Source: RGIG1995 sp045126815 (GTDB taxonomy: Bacteria; Bacillota; Clostridia; Oscillospirales; CAG-272). Taken from it: 40,254 nucleotides of DNA. The stretch lies in the NCBI GenBank assembly GCA_045126815.1, contig JBGVPD010000092.1, positions 1-40,254 on the forward strand, written 5' to 3'. Below the pieces are notes generated by a model. The model was given only the letters and a program-made list of their open reading frames with translations, had not been told where the DNA came from and did no database searches. Made by a program: the position numbers and the translations under genes. This document shows, in pieces, positions 7,649 to 15,744 of the stretch; position 1 is the stretch's first letter, and every line of letters starts with the position of its first letter.

Positions 7649-8233
7649 TTATTTATTATACTTTATTATACCTTTTTCTGCGAGGGAATTAAACCATAAG
7701 GGCAGATCCATATCACTGTCAAATATAACGTCGCCTTTGGTCAAGGCAAGACGGCGAAATCTTACGGTGTTGTCATAAAAAGACGCGGTATCGCATAAAG
7801 GAAGAATGTTTTTAAGCTGTTCAGGCATAGCTTCAAATCTTTTGCGAATGGTATCCTCGTCAATGCCGTGACCGCCTTTGGTAACTCTTTTGGCAACACG
7901 CATAAGTGAAACGTCAACGCTTTCAACACCGATGTAATAAAGTCTTATCTGAAAGCCCTTTGCCTTTGCCTTTTTTATTTGTTTAAGAATGACGTTGCCG
8001 GGAAGGGTGGTTTCCTGATGGAAAGTAACCTCGTTTGAGATATATTGATTAAGCAAAGACATAGCCGTTCTTCCTGCTTTCAGCTGAAGAAGTTTATCTT
8101 TCCAGCTACCCTTTGAAGAAACTATTTCGTCTGTATTTATTCTTTCTCCCAAATCATCATAGCTTTTTAAAATATGATAAAGTGAAGTTTTTCCAACGCC
8201 GTTAGCGCCTGCAATAATAGTATATATTTTCAT
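7649..8233 (-). CDS. Zeta-toxin-like P-loop kinase
   Basis: The 194-residue protein has a Walker A motif, GANGVGKTS (9-17), then INTDEI (32-37), a FHQETTL substrate-site segment (71-77) and a distal RVAKRVTKGGHGIDEDTIRKRF region like that of zeta/PezT proteins. Family members phosphorylate UDP-N-acetylglucosamine and block wall synthesis. Many chromosomal relatives are uncharacterised and may have other substrates. Its ATG overlaps the upstream 60-residue gene by 4 nt, the usual layout of a toxin-antitoxin pair, but the partner does not resemble epsilon or PezA. It lies inside a housekeeping operon, so a metabolic or regulatory kinase remains possible. Confidence 0.78.
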   Translation of the reverse strand: MKIYTIIAGANGVGKTSLYHILKSYDDLGERINTDEIVSSKGSWKDKLLQLKAGRTAMSLLNQYISNEVTFHQETTLPGNVILKQIKKAKAKGFQIRLYYIGVESVDVSLMRVAKRVTKGGHGIDEDTIRKRFEAMPEQLKNILPLCDTASFYDNTVRFRRLALTKGDVIFDSDMDLPLWFNSLAEKGIIKYNK

Positions 8234-8412
8234 AACAACTGTTCTCCTACAACGCGTTCTTGTGCGATTTGAAGTTTTAGGTTAAGAAGAGAACGGTAAA
8301 ACGCCTTTTCTTCGTGTGAATGAGAATTGAGAAGCAGTTCTTCAAGCTCTCTGAAAGAACACAATTCAAACTTTAAATACAATTCACGGCTTATTTTTTC
8401 CTGATTTGACAT
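8230..8412 (-). CDS. Small helical protein, possible antitoxin of the zeta-like kinase
   Basis: The 60-residue protein is charged and predicted wholly helical, with a heptad-like Leu pattern (FRELEELLLN, YRSLLNLKLQ). No family is recognised. The ATG at 8412 has AAAGGA at a good distance. The stop overlaps the kinase start in ATGA, so the two are co-translated. The antitoxin role is inferred only from position and size. Confidence 0.65.
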   Translation of the reverse strand: MSNQEKISRELYLKFELCSFRELEELLLNSHSHEEKAFYRSLLNLKLQIAQERVVGEQLL

Positions 8413-8435
8413 AATGTTGTTCCTTTCTTGTCAAG

Positions 8436-9461
8436 CTATATGATTACTCCGCCGAAAGCGATTTTGTTTCCGTCGTAGAAAACGGCGCTTTGGCCGGGGG
8501 TGATTGCCCTTACGGGTTGTAAGAATTCTGACGTTGCCACGCCGTCTTTTACCGTAACAGAAGCTTCGATAGGTGGTGCGGCATATCTTATCTTTACGTG
8601 AAATTTATAAGTTTTGTTTTCTTCAAGTTCAATCGATTGGCAGTTAAGGGATGTGGCTCTAAGTGTGTTTCCTTTGACATCGCTCATTTTTTCTACGGTA
8701 ACCGTGTTGTTTTGAGGATCTATTTTGGTGATATACGCAGGTGCGCCGAGACTTATACCCAGTCCCTTTCTTTGACCTATGGTGTAGTGGATAATACCTT
8801 TGTGTTTTCCTATAACCTTTCCGTCGGAGTTTATAAAATCACCTTCGGGAAAACTGCCTTTTATATTTTCTATGTATTTTGCGTAATCGTTATCGGGGAT
8901 AAAGCAAATCTCCTGACTTTCCTTAGCATCGGCAAGGTATGCCAAATTTGTGTTCAAAAGCTCGTTTTTTATCTCTGCCTTTGTAATATCGGCAAGAGGG
9001 AAGTAGAGGATTTTCAGTTGGTCTTGGGTAAGGTGCCAGAGCATATAGCTTTGGTCTTTTTTTAAGTCTGCTCCTTTTTCAATGGAGTACCTGTTTGTAT
9101 TTTCATCGTAATGAATATTTGCATAGTGCCCCGTTGCCGCTTTGTCAAAACCGTTTTCAATTGCAAATTCGCATATCTTTGCAATTTTGACGTATCTGTT
9201 GCAAACGGTACACGGGTTTGGTGTATGTCCCGATGAATATTCCGATACGAAGTTGCTGATAACGTGATCCTTAAAATCTTTTCTGCAATCGACTTTGTGA
9301 AGCTTTATTCCAAGAAGATCTGCGCATTTTTGTGCAGAAGATATATCGGTATAGTCGTGCATTTCAAGAACGATACCTTCAACCGTATGCCCAATTTGTT
9401 TAAGTTTATAAGCGGTGTAGGCGCTGTCAGCTCCCCCGCTTATTCCAACAAGAATTTTCAT
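8436..9461 (-). CDS. mnmA: tRNA-specific 2-thiouridylase
   Basis: The 341-residue cytoplasmic enzyme activates U34 of Lys, Glu and Gln tRNAs with ATP and inserts sulfur for 2-thiouridine. Visible: the PP-loop SGGADS (8-13; most homologues read SGGVDS), the catalytic Cys87 in PNPCTVCN, the persulfide Cys186 in ESQEICFIPD, and the central GKHKGIIHYTIGQRKGL segment. The C-terminal domain ends with RAITPGQSAVFYDG. It is slightly short against the usual 350-370. It starts 4 nt after the rnhA stop. No cysteine desulfurase gene is nearby. Confidence 0.94.
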   Translation of the reverse strand: MKILVGISGGADSAYTAYKLKQIGHTVEGIVLEMHDYTDISSAQKCADLLGIKLHKVDCRKDFKDHVISNFVSEYSSGHTPNPCTVCNRYVKIAKICEFAIENGFDKAATGHYANIHYDENTNRYSIEKGADLKKDQSYMLWHLTQDQLKILYFPLADITKAEIKNELLNTNLAYLADAKESQEICFIPDNDYAKYIENIKGSFPEGDFINSDGKVIGKHKGIIHYTIGQRKGLGISLGAPAYITKIDPQNNTVTVEKMSDVKGNTLRATSLNCQSIELEENKTYKFHVKIRYAAPPIEASVTVKDGVATSEFLQPVRAITPGQSAVFYDGNKIAFGGVII

Positions 9462-9465
9462 AAAA

Positions 9466-9927
9466 TTATTCCTCGTAGTTGTCGTATTCGGTCGGGTTTT
9501 CCGCCGCTTCTACCGCCATTTTATCGCAAAGCTCGTTATATTCGTGGCCGTTGTGCCCCTTTACCCAAACGAACGTAATATCGTGTTTTACGTTAAGGTT
9601 TAACATCTTTTCCCACAAATCAACGTTTAACGCTTTCTTTTTATCGCTTTTTCTCCAGTTGTTTTTCTGCCAAGATTCTGCCCATCCCTTAGTCATTCCG
9701 TCTATCAGGTATTTTGAGTCGGAATATAGGGTAACTTCACAGCTTTCTTTCAGCGCTTCAAGCGAAGTAATAGCGGCAGTCAATTCCATACGGTTGTTCG
9801 TGGTGTTAAAATAACCGCATTTTAAATATTTCTTATTGTTATTGTAGATAAGTACGGCTCCGTATCCTCCCGGGCCGGGGTTACCTTTACAAGCGCCGTC
9901 TGTATATATGTCAACGTGTTTTTTCAT
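9466..9927 (-). CDS. rnhA: Ribonuclease HI
   Basis: The 153-residue protein cuts the RNA strand of RNA-DNA hybrids. The active-site acids are all visible: Asp10 (IYTDGACKGNPG), Glu48 (NNRMELTA), Asp70 (LYSDSKYL) and Asp135 (NELCDKMA), along with WVKGHNGH near the C-terminus. The start is set at the ATG at 9927 because the preceding 21 codons would overlap the purine nucleoside phosphorylase gene and are not part of the fold. The ATG is 4 nt after the phosphorylase stop. The ribosome site is weak, so coupling is likely. Confidence 0.95.
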   Translation of the reverse strand: MKKHVDIYTDGACKGNPGPGGYGAVLIYNNNKKYLKCGYFNTTNNRMELTAAITSLEALKESCEVTLYSDSKYLIDGMTKGWAESWQKNNWRKSDKKKALNVDLWEKMLNLNVKHDITFVWVKGHNGHEYNELCDKMAVEAAENPTEYDNYEE

Positions 9928-9931
9928 AATA

Positions 9932-10762
9932 TTATTCTTTTCCAAAATTAATAATGGTGTTGTATATAAGCTTTTGGAATTGGTCTGCAACTCTGTCGGC
10001 AGTCTCTTTTACTTCCTCGTGGGTTAAGGGGGCTTTGTTTAAACCTGCTGCCATATTGGATATACAGCTTACAGCGCACACTTTTTTACCCATGTGTCTT
10101 ATCGCCATAGCTTCAACGGCGGTGCTCATACCGACGGCGTCGGCGCCTAGTATTCTGGCTGCATTTATTTCTGCGGGTGTTTCGTAAGAAGGACCTGTAA
10201 ACTGAATATAAATTCCTTTTCTGAGAGGAATATTTTGCTGTTCTGCCGTTTTGTTTAATATATCAATAAGGTCTTTATCGTAAACGCACGTCATATCGGG
10301 AAAACGAACTCCCAGTTCATCTATATTAGGACCTATAAGCGGAGAGGGAACGAATGACGTTATATGGTCTGTAATCGCCATAAGAGTTCCGGGTGAAAAA
10401 GACGTATTAATTCCACCTGCAGCGTTTGTTAAAATAACCTTTTCTGCGCCGAGCATACACATAAGCCTTACGGGTAAAACTACGTCGGTCATTTTGTAGC
10501 CTTCGTAATAGTGTATTCTGCCCTGCATAGCTACGACGGGTACGTTTTCTATATAACCAAACAAAAATCTGCCGATATGACCGCTGACCGTAGATATAGG
10601 GAAGCCTTTAATAGACGAATAATCAACCGTATCAACAATTTTTATGCAGTCTCCGAATGAGCCGAGTCCCGAACCCAAGACAAGCGCAACCTTAGGCACA
10701 AAATCAACTTTTTCTCTAACTTGATTATAGCAACTTAAAAGTTTTTCATATACGTTTTCCAT
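9932..10762 (-). CDS. punA: Purine nucleoside phosphorylase, trimeric PNP-I type
   Basis: The 276-residue protein cleaves inosine and guanosine with phosphate in purine salvage. Seen: the phosphate-binding LGSGLGSFGD (29-38), GRIHYYEGY (81-89), LTNAAGG (111-117), the purine-binding Glu198 in GPSYETPAE, the ribose-site VGMSTAVEA, and Asn236 in ISNMAAG, which in the mammalian enzyme contacts N7. Length and motifs match the low-molecular-mass class rather than DeoD. AAGGAG precedes the ATG. It lies 7 nt after the GtrA-like gene. Confidence 0.95.
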   Translation of the reverse strand: MENVYEKLLSCYNQVREKVDFVPKVALVLGSGLGSFGDCIKIVDTVDYSSIKGFPISTVSGHIGRFLFGYIENVPVVAMQGRIHYYEGYKMTDVVLPVRLMCMLGAEKVILTNAAGGINTSFSPGTLMAITDHITSFVPSPLIGPNIDELGVRFPDMTCVYDKDLIDILNKTAEQQNIPLRKGIYIQFTGPSYETPAEINAARILGADAVGMSTAVEAMAIRHMGKKVCAVSCISNMAAGLNKAPLTHEEVKETADRVADQFQKLIYNTIINFGKE

Positions 10763-10769
10763 AAAAGAC

Positions 10770-11192
10770 TTACTCCTTTGTTCTTTTAAAAACCAACAGT
10801 TTACTGAAAATATAGTTAAGAATAATTACGACTACCGATACCAAAGCCTTCGTTACGATATCGTTAATATTTATAAGTTCCGTCATAACGAAGAATAAAG
10901 CACTGTTCAAGAAAAGTGTCGTTAAACGGAGAGACGTAAACTTTGCAAATTGGTATATAACGGCTTTAAGGTTGTTTTCTCTATCTTCAAAAACAAATAT
11001 CTTGTTTACGATAAAAGCAAATATTATTGCAACAGCCTGGGAAATTACGTTTGACAGATCTTCGTTTAGTGATAAAAATCTTGTCAGAGCAATATAAGTT
11101 GCAAAGTCAACAAACGTCGTGAGAGCGCCGAAGATAATATAACTTATGATCTCTCTGTGTGTTTTAAAAAGTTCTTTTATTTTACAAACCAT
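10770..11192 (-). CDS. GtrA-family four-helix membrane protein
   Basis: The 140-residue protein has four hydrophobic segments and the GtrA hallmarks YIIFGALTTFVDFATY near the start, FIVNKIFVFEDRE between helices 2 and 3, and FSKLLVFKR at the end. Family members are thought to flip polyprenyl-linked sugars for wall or surface glycan modification. The substrate cannot be inferred, and none of the neighbours is a glycosyltransferase. The ATG shares 1 nt with the stop of the Toprim gene (TAATG). Confidence 0.9.
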   Translation of the reverse strand: MVCKIKELFKTHREIISYIIFGALTTFVDFATYIALTRFLSLNEDLSNVISQAVAIIFAFIVNKIFVFEDRENNLKAVIYQFAKFTSLRLTTLFLNSALFFVMTELININDIVTKALVSVVVIILNYIFSKLLVFKRTKE

Positions 11193-11782
11193 TATACGTT
11201 TTCGCTTTCTTTGATTATCGCTTTGTATTCTTCGTAAGAGAGAAGTAGATTTACCGAATTAAGCAAAGCGTTTGAAGAAATATTCATAGGGAGATCAAGT
11301 CGCTTTTTCAGCCAATCCCTTTTTTCTTTGCTGTTTATACTTCCACTGATACCGTCCTCAAAAAAGTCAAGCTTTGTAACCTTTTTTGTGTTTTGTTTGG
11401 TTGAGCTTGAAATAAAGGGTAAAAAGAGGTTTTGTAAAACTTCAACCGACTGGCCCTCAACTCCCAAAAATCCTTCTTTGGAGGGGGCGCTTTTTCTTTT
11501 TTCTTTACCTTTTATTTGGGGAGTGTAAATGTGATAAATTTTATCTTTCGGGACAATTGATTTTATGTGGTTTCTAATAACCAGTCCTGCACCGTCGCTG
11601 TCTGTCAATACGATAACTCCGTGTTTTTGGGCAACTTTTCTCACGTAGTTTTGGTTTTCCTTTGATGAAAAGAAAGAAAAACCGTCAACGCGTATTATCT
11701 GACCGTCAATTATCGACTGAAGCTTTATTTCGTCGTATTTTCCCTCAACGATTATGGGTATATCTATCTTGATCTTATTCAT
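11192..11782 (-). CDS. Toprim-domain protein (RNase M5-like, DUF4093 type)
   Basis: The 196-residue protein has an N-terminal Toprim domain with the conserved Glu13 in IIVEGKYDE and DxD (Asp61, Asp63) in VLTDSDGAG, followed by FLGVEGQSVEVLQNLF. This is like the GVEH-type segment of RNase M5, which matures 5S rRNA. The C-terminal half resembles the DUF4093 extension of clostridial proteins. No ksgA, the usual RnmV neighbour, is in the window, so the 5S function is likely but not certain. Its start overlaps the holA stop (ATGA). Confidence 0.82.
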   Translation of the reverse strand: MNKIKIDIPIIVEGKYDEIKLQSIIDGQIIRVDGFSFFSSKENQNYVRKVAQKHGVIVLTDSDGAGLVIRNHIKSIVPKDKIYHIYTPQIKGKEKRKSAPSKEGFLGVEGQSVEVLQNLFLPFISSSTKQNTKKVTKLDFFEDGISGSINSKEKRDWLKKRLDLPMNISSNALLNSVNLLLSYEEYKAIIKESENV

Positions 11783-12822
11783 TTTAACCGTCCTGTCATT
11801 GAGAGTTTGATAAGAAGTATATCAAGAACATTATAGCTGTCAAAACTGAAGGACTTGATCTTCAGATCTGCTTCGTGGCAGAGGGATAATGCTTTTTCAA
11901 GACCTTTTCTGCTTAAAGCGTTTGCTCTTTGAATGTAGATCTTTGCTCTGTATTCGTGCAGTTTCGTCTTTGATGATATTTCGTTCAGCATCAGTCCGTT
12001 TTCAAGCATGATCTTAACTGTGTAAAGATCGGAATATACTTTCATAATGCTTCCTAAGATAAGTTCAGGCTTTTCTTTGTGAAGCTTCATATCTGACATT
12101 ATACTGAATGCTCTCTCTAACTGATTATCCAGAATGGCATTTGTAAAGTCAAACGTGTTGATCTCGTTTGTTATTGAAGAAACGTTACGGATATCTTCTT
12201 CCGCAACTTTGTTTCTGTTGTTTTGCAAAAGGTATGCGCTGAGTTTTGTTACTTCGTTATTTAAAGTAAACATATCTCTGCCGCAGTAATTTATAAGGGC
12301 GTTACATACGTCAATATCTGCTGATATTTTGTTTGCCGCAAAGTGCTTTTGTACCCATACGGCAAGACGTGCAGGTGTTTCCTTTGCGAAAAATACGCAG
12401 GGAATAAACTTGTTGATCTTTGTAAACAATTTAGACGGTTTCTTTTCGCTGCCCGCATCGAAATTCTGCGGAAGCGTGTCTATTATTATAACAACGTCGG
12501 TATAATCTTTAAGTTCATTCGCGCAATCTTCGAAGAAAGCATAATCATCTTCCTTGATTTTTTCCCAACATATTTGATATACGTGAATAAATCTTTTGCT
12601 CATATCCATAGAGGGCATAGACGCCGTATCCATTATCATACGGCAAACGTCGGATAAAGACAACCCCTCGCCCGACAGAGAATATATATTCGTGTTGTCA
12701 GATGAAGCTTTTTGTCTTGCAAGTTTTATATAATGTTGTTTTAAATACAGCTCTTCGCCGCAAAAAAGGAAGATGCCGTGAAGATCATTCTTCAGTAATT
12801 TTCCGAAGTCGTTTGGCGTCAT
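11779..12822 (-). CDS. holA: DNA polymerase III delta subunit
   Basis: The 347-residue protein fits clamp-loader delta in length and motifs: the N-terminal GIFLFCGEELYLKQHYI, a DTASMPSMD segment, VIIIDTLPQN, and a C-terminal helical collar region from ELILGSIMKVY to FDSYNVLDILL. Delta opens the beta sliding clamp and acts in the cytoplasm with DnaX and delta prime. GAGG lies before the ATG. The gap from the DUF1934 gene is 11 nt. Confidence 0.93.
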   Translation of the reverse strand: MTPNDFGKLLKNDLHGIFLFCGEELYLKQHYIKLARQKASSDNTNIYSLSGEGLSLSDVCRMIMDTASMPSMDMSKRFIHVYQICWEKIKEDDYAFFEDCANELKDYTDVVIIIDTLPQNFDAGSEKKPSKLFTKINKFIPCVFFAKETPARLAVWVQKHFAANKISADIDVCNALINYCGRDMFTLNNEVTKLSAYLLQNNRNKVAEEDIRNVSSITNEINTFDFTNAILDNQLERAFSIMSDMKLHKEKPELILGSIMKVYSDLYTVKIMLENGLMLNEISSKTKLHEYRAKIYIQRANALSRKGLEKALSLCHEADLKIKSFSFDSYNVLDILLIKLSMTGRLK

Positions 12823-12833
12823 ACGAAAAACCT

Positions 12834-13307
12834 CTATTCTTTGTATTCGAGTGTAAATACGTTATGTTCCGTTGTGTTTTCGTGTATTTCAATTTCGTAA
12901 TCGAGTACTATTTTACCTGAATGTTCACTGCAGGTATTTATTACGTCATTTGTGCAGATGATAAATGAAAAGGGAATATTTCCGAGACAGTAAGTACCGC
13001 TTCTGCGAGGATATTCCGTATCAAACATCAAAGAGGCGGGTGCTGATCCCCTTCTTATAAGATTGATCATAGTAGGTCTGTCTTTTTTAAATCTTAACGT
13101 CGATTCAATATCTGACATACCCAGATCTTCATTTTCGTTGTAAGTTATTTCATAAACGTTACCCTTAACGGTAAGCGTTCCTTGTTTTGAAAATTCAATA
13201 TGTTCGTCGTATTCGGTATTGTTTTCGTTATCCGTATCGGTCAAATCTTTTATAAGAGAAACAATATGGATTTTAATTTTTTTTGAAAAGTTGTTTTCGT
13301 TTGTCAT
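12834..13307 (-). CDS. DUF1934 (YwiB-like) beta-barrel protein
   Basis: The 157-residue protein fits the DUF1934 family of small lipocalin-like barrels. Typical elements are GTLTVKGNVYEITYNE, the ESTLRFKKDRPTMINLIRRG region, MFDTEYPRRSGTY and LDYEIEIHEN near the end. There is no signal peptide, so it is cytoplasmic. Its function is unknown. It is the second gene of the operon, 19 nt after the YdcF-like gene. Confidence 0.85.
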   Translation of the reverse strand: MTNENNFSKKIKIHIVSLIKDLTDTDNENNTEYDEHIEFSKQGTLTVKGNVYEITYNENEDLGMSDIESTLRFKKDRPTMINLIRRGSAPASLMFDTEYPRRSGTYCLGNIPFSFIICTNDVINTCSEHSGKIVLDYEIEIHENTTEHNVFTLEYKE

Positions 13308-13326
13308 TTTTATATACCTGGTTATG

Positions 13327-14022
13327 TTAGTCGTTTGTTAAATCCCCGTTACCGCTAACCGGGATAACGTCTCCGAGATAAGTGGGTTCGGGTTTAAATA
13401 TGCAGTATAGAAAATCTTTGTTTCTTGCAAATATTTCTCTAAAGTCTCTAAAAGCCTGTCCTGAATATTCACGTGGGTTGGATGCTATGCCGACAGCATC
13501 TAAATTAAGGCTGTTTGCTATGTAAAGGGCCCTAAATAAGTGGTAGTCTTGAGTAACTATTATTATCTTTTTCGCATCGAATATTTCTTTTGCGCGATAG
13601 ATACTTTCGTAAGTTGAAAAACCTGCGTGGTCCATAAATACGTCTTCTGATTTTACACCGTTTTCAATGGCGTATCTTTTCATAATATTTACTTCGTCGT
13701 AATCTTTTTGACCGTGATCTCCGCTCATAAGTATTTTTGGCGATCTGTTGTTTTTGTATAGGTCAATAGCGTAGTCAAGCCTGTCTTTAAGCATCGGACT
13801 TGGGGAATTGTTTCTCACTCCCGCGCCCAAAACGATTATGCAGTCGTATTGCGAGTCTATTTCTGTAACGATCTGTTTCTCGGTCGACTTTACGACGTAA
13901 ACGTTAACTGCCAGAAAGACTATACAAAAGCATACAGCTATCAAGCATATAATAATTATCAGCTTTTTTAACTTCAAAGATATATTGGAAAAGTCGATTT
14001 TTTTGTAATCAAACTTATTCAT
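13327..14022 (-). CDS. YdcF/SanA-like DUF218 membrane protein
   Basis: The 231-residue protein has one N-terminal membrane segment (about 20-44) and a DUF218 domain. That domain includes CIIVLGAGVRNNSPSPMLKDR, KILMSGDHGQKDYDE, STYESIYRAKEIF and IIVTQDYHLFRAL, which are the conserved blocks of the SanA/YdcF group. SanA affects envelope permeability in enterobacteria, but the activity is unknown. It is the first gene of the eleven-gene operon. GAGGAC lies upstream of the ATG at 14022, behind the promoter at 14058-14086. Confidence 0.88.
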   Translation of the reverse strand: MNKFDYKKIDFSNISLKLKKLIIIICLIAVCFCIVFLAVNVYVVKSTEKQIVTEIDSQYDCIIVLGAGVRNNSPSPMLKDRLDYAIDLYKNNRSPKILMSGDHGQKDYDEVNIMKRYAIENGVKSEDVFMDHAGFSTYESIYRAKEIFDAKKIIIVTQDYHLFRALYIANSLNLDAVGIASNPREYSGQAFRDFREIFARNKDFLYCIFKPEPTYLGDVIPVSGNGDLTND

Positions 14023-14057
14023 TTGCTCTTGTCCTCTATATATTTATAATTAATTAT

Positions 14058-14086
14058 ATATTATCATAAAGCAAAAAGCGTGTCAA
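14058..14086 (-). promoter_or_regulatory. Promoter for the ydcF-to-radical-SAM operon
   Basis: TTGACA (14086-14081), 17-nt spacer, TAATAT (14063-14058) preceded by TGA on the minus strand. It is the only good promoter found upstream of the unbroken gene string down to 6781. Confidence 0.65.
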
Positions 14087-14099
14087 CAAATAAATTGTC

Positions 14100-14522
14100 T
14101 TAGCTGTTTTTAAATAGTATATAAAAATATAGTTTTTCCTTTGTTTTGGTTTCGTCTAAGTCTACGACAAAATCAACTAAATCAATGGGGATATTTCTAC
14201 GGCTAAGCATTTCCTGTGCTGTCAAGCGTCTTTCGCGGAGGGTAATAGCGTCCTCGCGTTCTTTCAGCTCTTTATCACGTTTGGCTTTTGCCTCGATTTC
14301 TCTCTGTTCCGATGTAAGCTGAGACTGTCGGCGTTCTTCTGCGATAGCCTGCGCTACAGCGTCCTTTATGGCTTGTTCGTGCTTGACTTTTTCCTCGCCC
14401 CGAATTTTGCCGGCCAGATTGTCCATATCAGCCTGTGAGAAAGTCTTTCCAGCGTTTTTGTCCTCGTTTGTAACAGTATTAGCTGTGTCCACTGTTTGAG
14501 TAGTCATTTTGTTATCTTCCAT
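14100..14522 (-). pseudogene. Phage capsid scaffold protein (DUF4355-like), 3' truncated
   Basis: With the ATG at 14522 (AAAGGAG upstream) it encodes about 140 residues. It has a polar start, SQADMDNLAGKIRGEEKVKHE, a long Ala/Glu/Lys/Arg coiled-coil stretch, then RRNIPIDLVDFVVDLDETKTKEK. This is the order seen in DUF4355 scaffold proteins of Firmicutes phages. Family members normally continue with another helix; here the frame ends in an unrelated hydrophobic tail (LYFYILFKNS), so the 3' end seems lost. The major capsid gene expected downstream is absent. The upstream neighbour is the MuF-type fragment, the normal phage order. Confidence 0.7.
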
Positions 14523-14570
14523 TGTGATAACTCCTTTCTTCCGTTTACGCCCGTCGGCTAAAAAATGTAT

Positions 14571-14618
14571 GAAAAAAGCACCTTGCAACCGACAGTAATG
14601 TCGGTTACAAAATGCTTT
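14571..14618 (-). terminator. Hairpin between phage partner gene and scaffold gene
   Basis: AACCGAC (14587-14593) pairs with GTCGGTT (14600-14606), with an outer AAAGCA/TGCTTT stem and a minus-strand T run. It lies upstream of the scaffold ATG, as a terminator or processing hairpin. Confidence 0.5.
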
Positions 14619-14639
14619 AGTCATTGTATTATGTTTTTG

Positions 14640-14668
14640 TAAAATAAAAGACGCTATAGTCAGCGTCT
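14640..14668 (-). terminator. Intrinsic terminator after the 59-residue phage gene
   Basis: AGACGCT (14649-14655) pairs with AGCGTCT (14662-14668), followed on the minus strand by TTTATTTT. The hairpin begins within the stop codon of the gene. Confidence 0.65.
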
Positions 14669-14847
14669 TAAATTATCTCCGATACGTCAACCAGTTCTAC
14701 GGTTTCGGTTTTTGGGGCTTTATCGTCAAACTCAACGCATAAGCCAACTTTACCGTTAGGCGCTCGCATAATAAGCATTACAGTACCTACGCGCCCGTCT
14801 TTCGTTTTTATTCTGTCAAGTTCTTCAATCTCTCTTGTGTTTTTCAT
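14668..14847 (-). CDS. 59-residue DUF4926-like protein, probable immunity partner of the MuF toxin
   Basis: The gene encodes 59 residues, read directly from the minus strand with the ATG at 14847. It overlaps the end of the MuF fragment by 23 nt. It starts MKNTREIEELDRIKTKDGR, continues GTVMLIM and LCVEFDD, and ends ELVDVSEII. The pattern of LDR, a GxVGTV turn, xVEF(D) and a closing hydrophobic-acidic strand resembles the small beta-rich DUF4926 family. Overlap with a gene whose C-terminus looks like DUF6883 suggests a toxin-immunity pair; I recall these two domains occurring as neighbours elsewhere, but cannot check it here. A terminator follows at once. Confidence 0.6.
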   Translation of the reverse strand: MKNTREIEELDRIKTKDGRVGTVMLIMRAPNGKVGLCVEFDDKAPKTETVELVDVSEII

Positions 14848-15718
14848 ATTTTAAATCAGCCCTCTTTAATTTTTCGATATATACACTTGTTAATTTGTAT
14901 TTGTCGTCGGTTTTCTTAACGCCGACAGTAACTTTAGCCTGTCTGTCTTTAAGTCCTTTTAGCACCATATTAACCTCGTATGTTTCCCCGTATTCATCTG
15001 CCCCCCTATAACGTTTCGGAAAGCTACTTATATTCTCTTTTATCAGTTTATCAAAGTCCATATAATTGTCTTTGTTAAAACCTAAAACCTTGTCAATAAG
15101 TCTACCCTTTATAAGCCCTTTTTCGTTATTACCGTCAAAGAGATACTTAGTATATTTTTCGGGAGCTACGCTAATATCATTAACGATATTCTCGGGGTTA
15201 TACTTCGTCTCGTTTCGCAACTTGTAATTATACTTGGTTAAGTTGTATTCCTCGATATTATTATACTTCAAATCTTGCCACTTTTCAAGAGTATCTGGCA
15301 AATTTTTACTACCGATAACACCTTTATATTTTTCGTATTGTTTTTGATCGTTTGCTTTGTTCTTGACCATTTTATAAGTGTTATCTACAGCGTTTTTTCC
15401 GTATTTTTTGACTTGCTTATCGTACCAGTCCTTATACGAGATATTGTCTATAATTTCGGTCTTACCCGTTATAGGGTTTCTGGCGCGTCGCTTTAGCGTC
15501 TTTTCTATCTCCTCACCCATATATGCCCTCGTCTTGCTTCGACAGTTCGGGTGCATAGGCGGGTAGTTTACACCTACTTTACGCTCAGCAAGAGGGAATA
15601 CCTCGTTGTCGAGCTTTTGGCAGATCGTACTTGTACGAGTGTCTAACGTGGCAAGAAAGACGTATTTTTCTACTTCCAACTCTTCGTAGGCTAAAGCATC
15701 AGCCTCATTGTTAAAATG
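14825..15718 (-). pseudogene. MuF-type phage head protein with C-terminal toxin-like domain, 5' truncated
   Basis: The open frame continues upstream of the TTG at 15679 to about 15718 (NHFNNEADALAYEE), then enters unrelated DNA and a stop with no start codon. The first part carries the Mu gpF/SPP1 gp7 hallmark: FLATLDTRTSTICQKLD, then PPMHPNCRSKTRAY. A linker with KWYDKQ-like repeats follows. The last 110 residues (APEKYTKYLFDGNN, KGRLIDKVLGF, DFDKLIKEN, then beta strands ending KLTSVYIEKL) resemble DUF6883, a suspected toxin fold. MuF proteins with toxin tails are a known class of phage polymorphic toxins. The N-terminal head domain is gone; the toxin part seems intact but may not be translated. 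Confidence 0.7.
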
Positions 15719-15744
15719 GTTTGTTGATAAAAAGAAACAACCTT

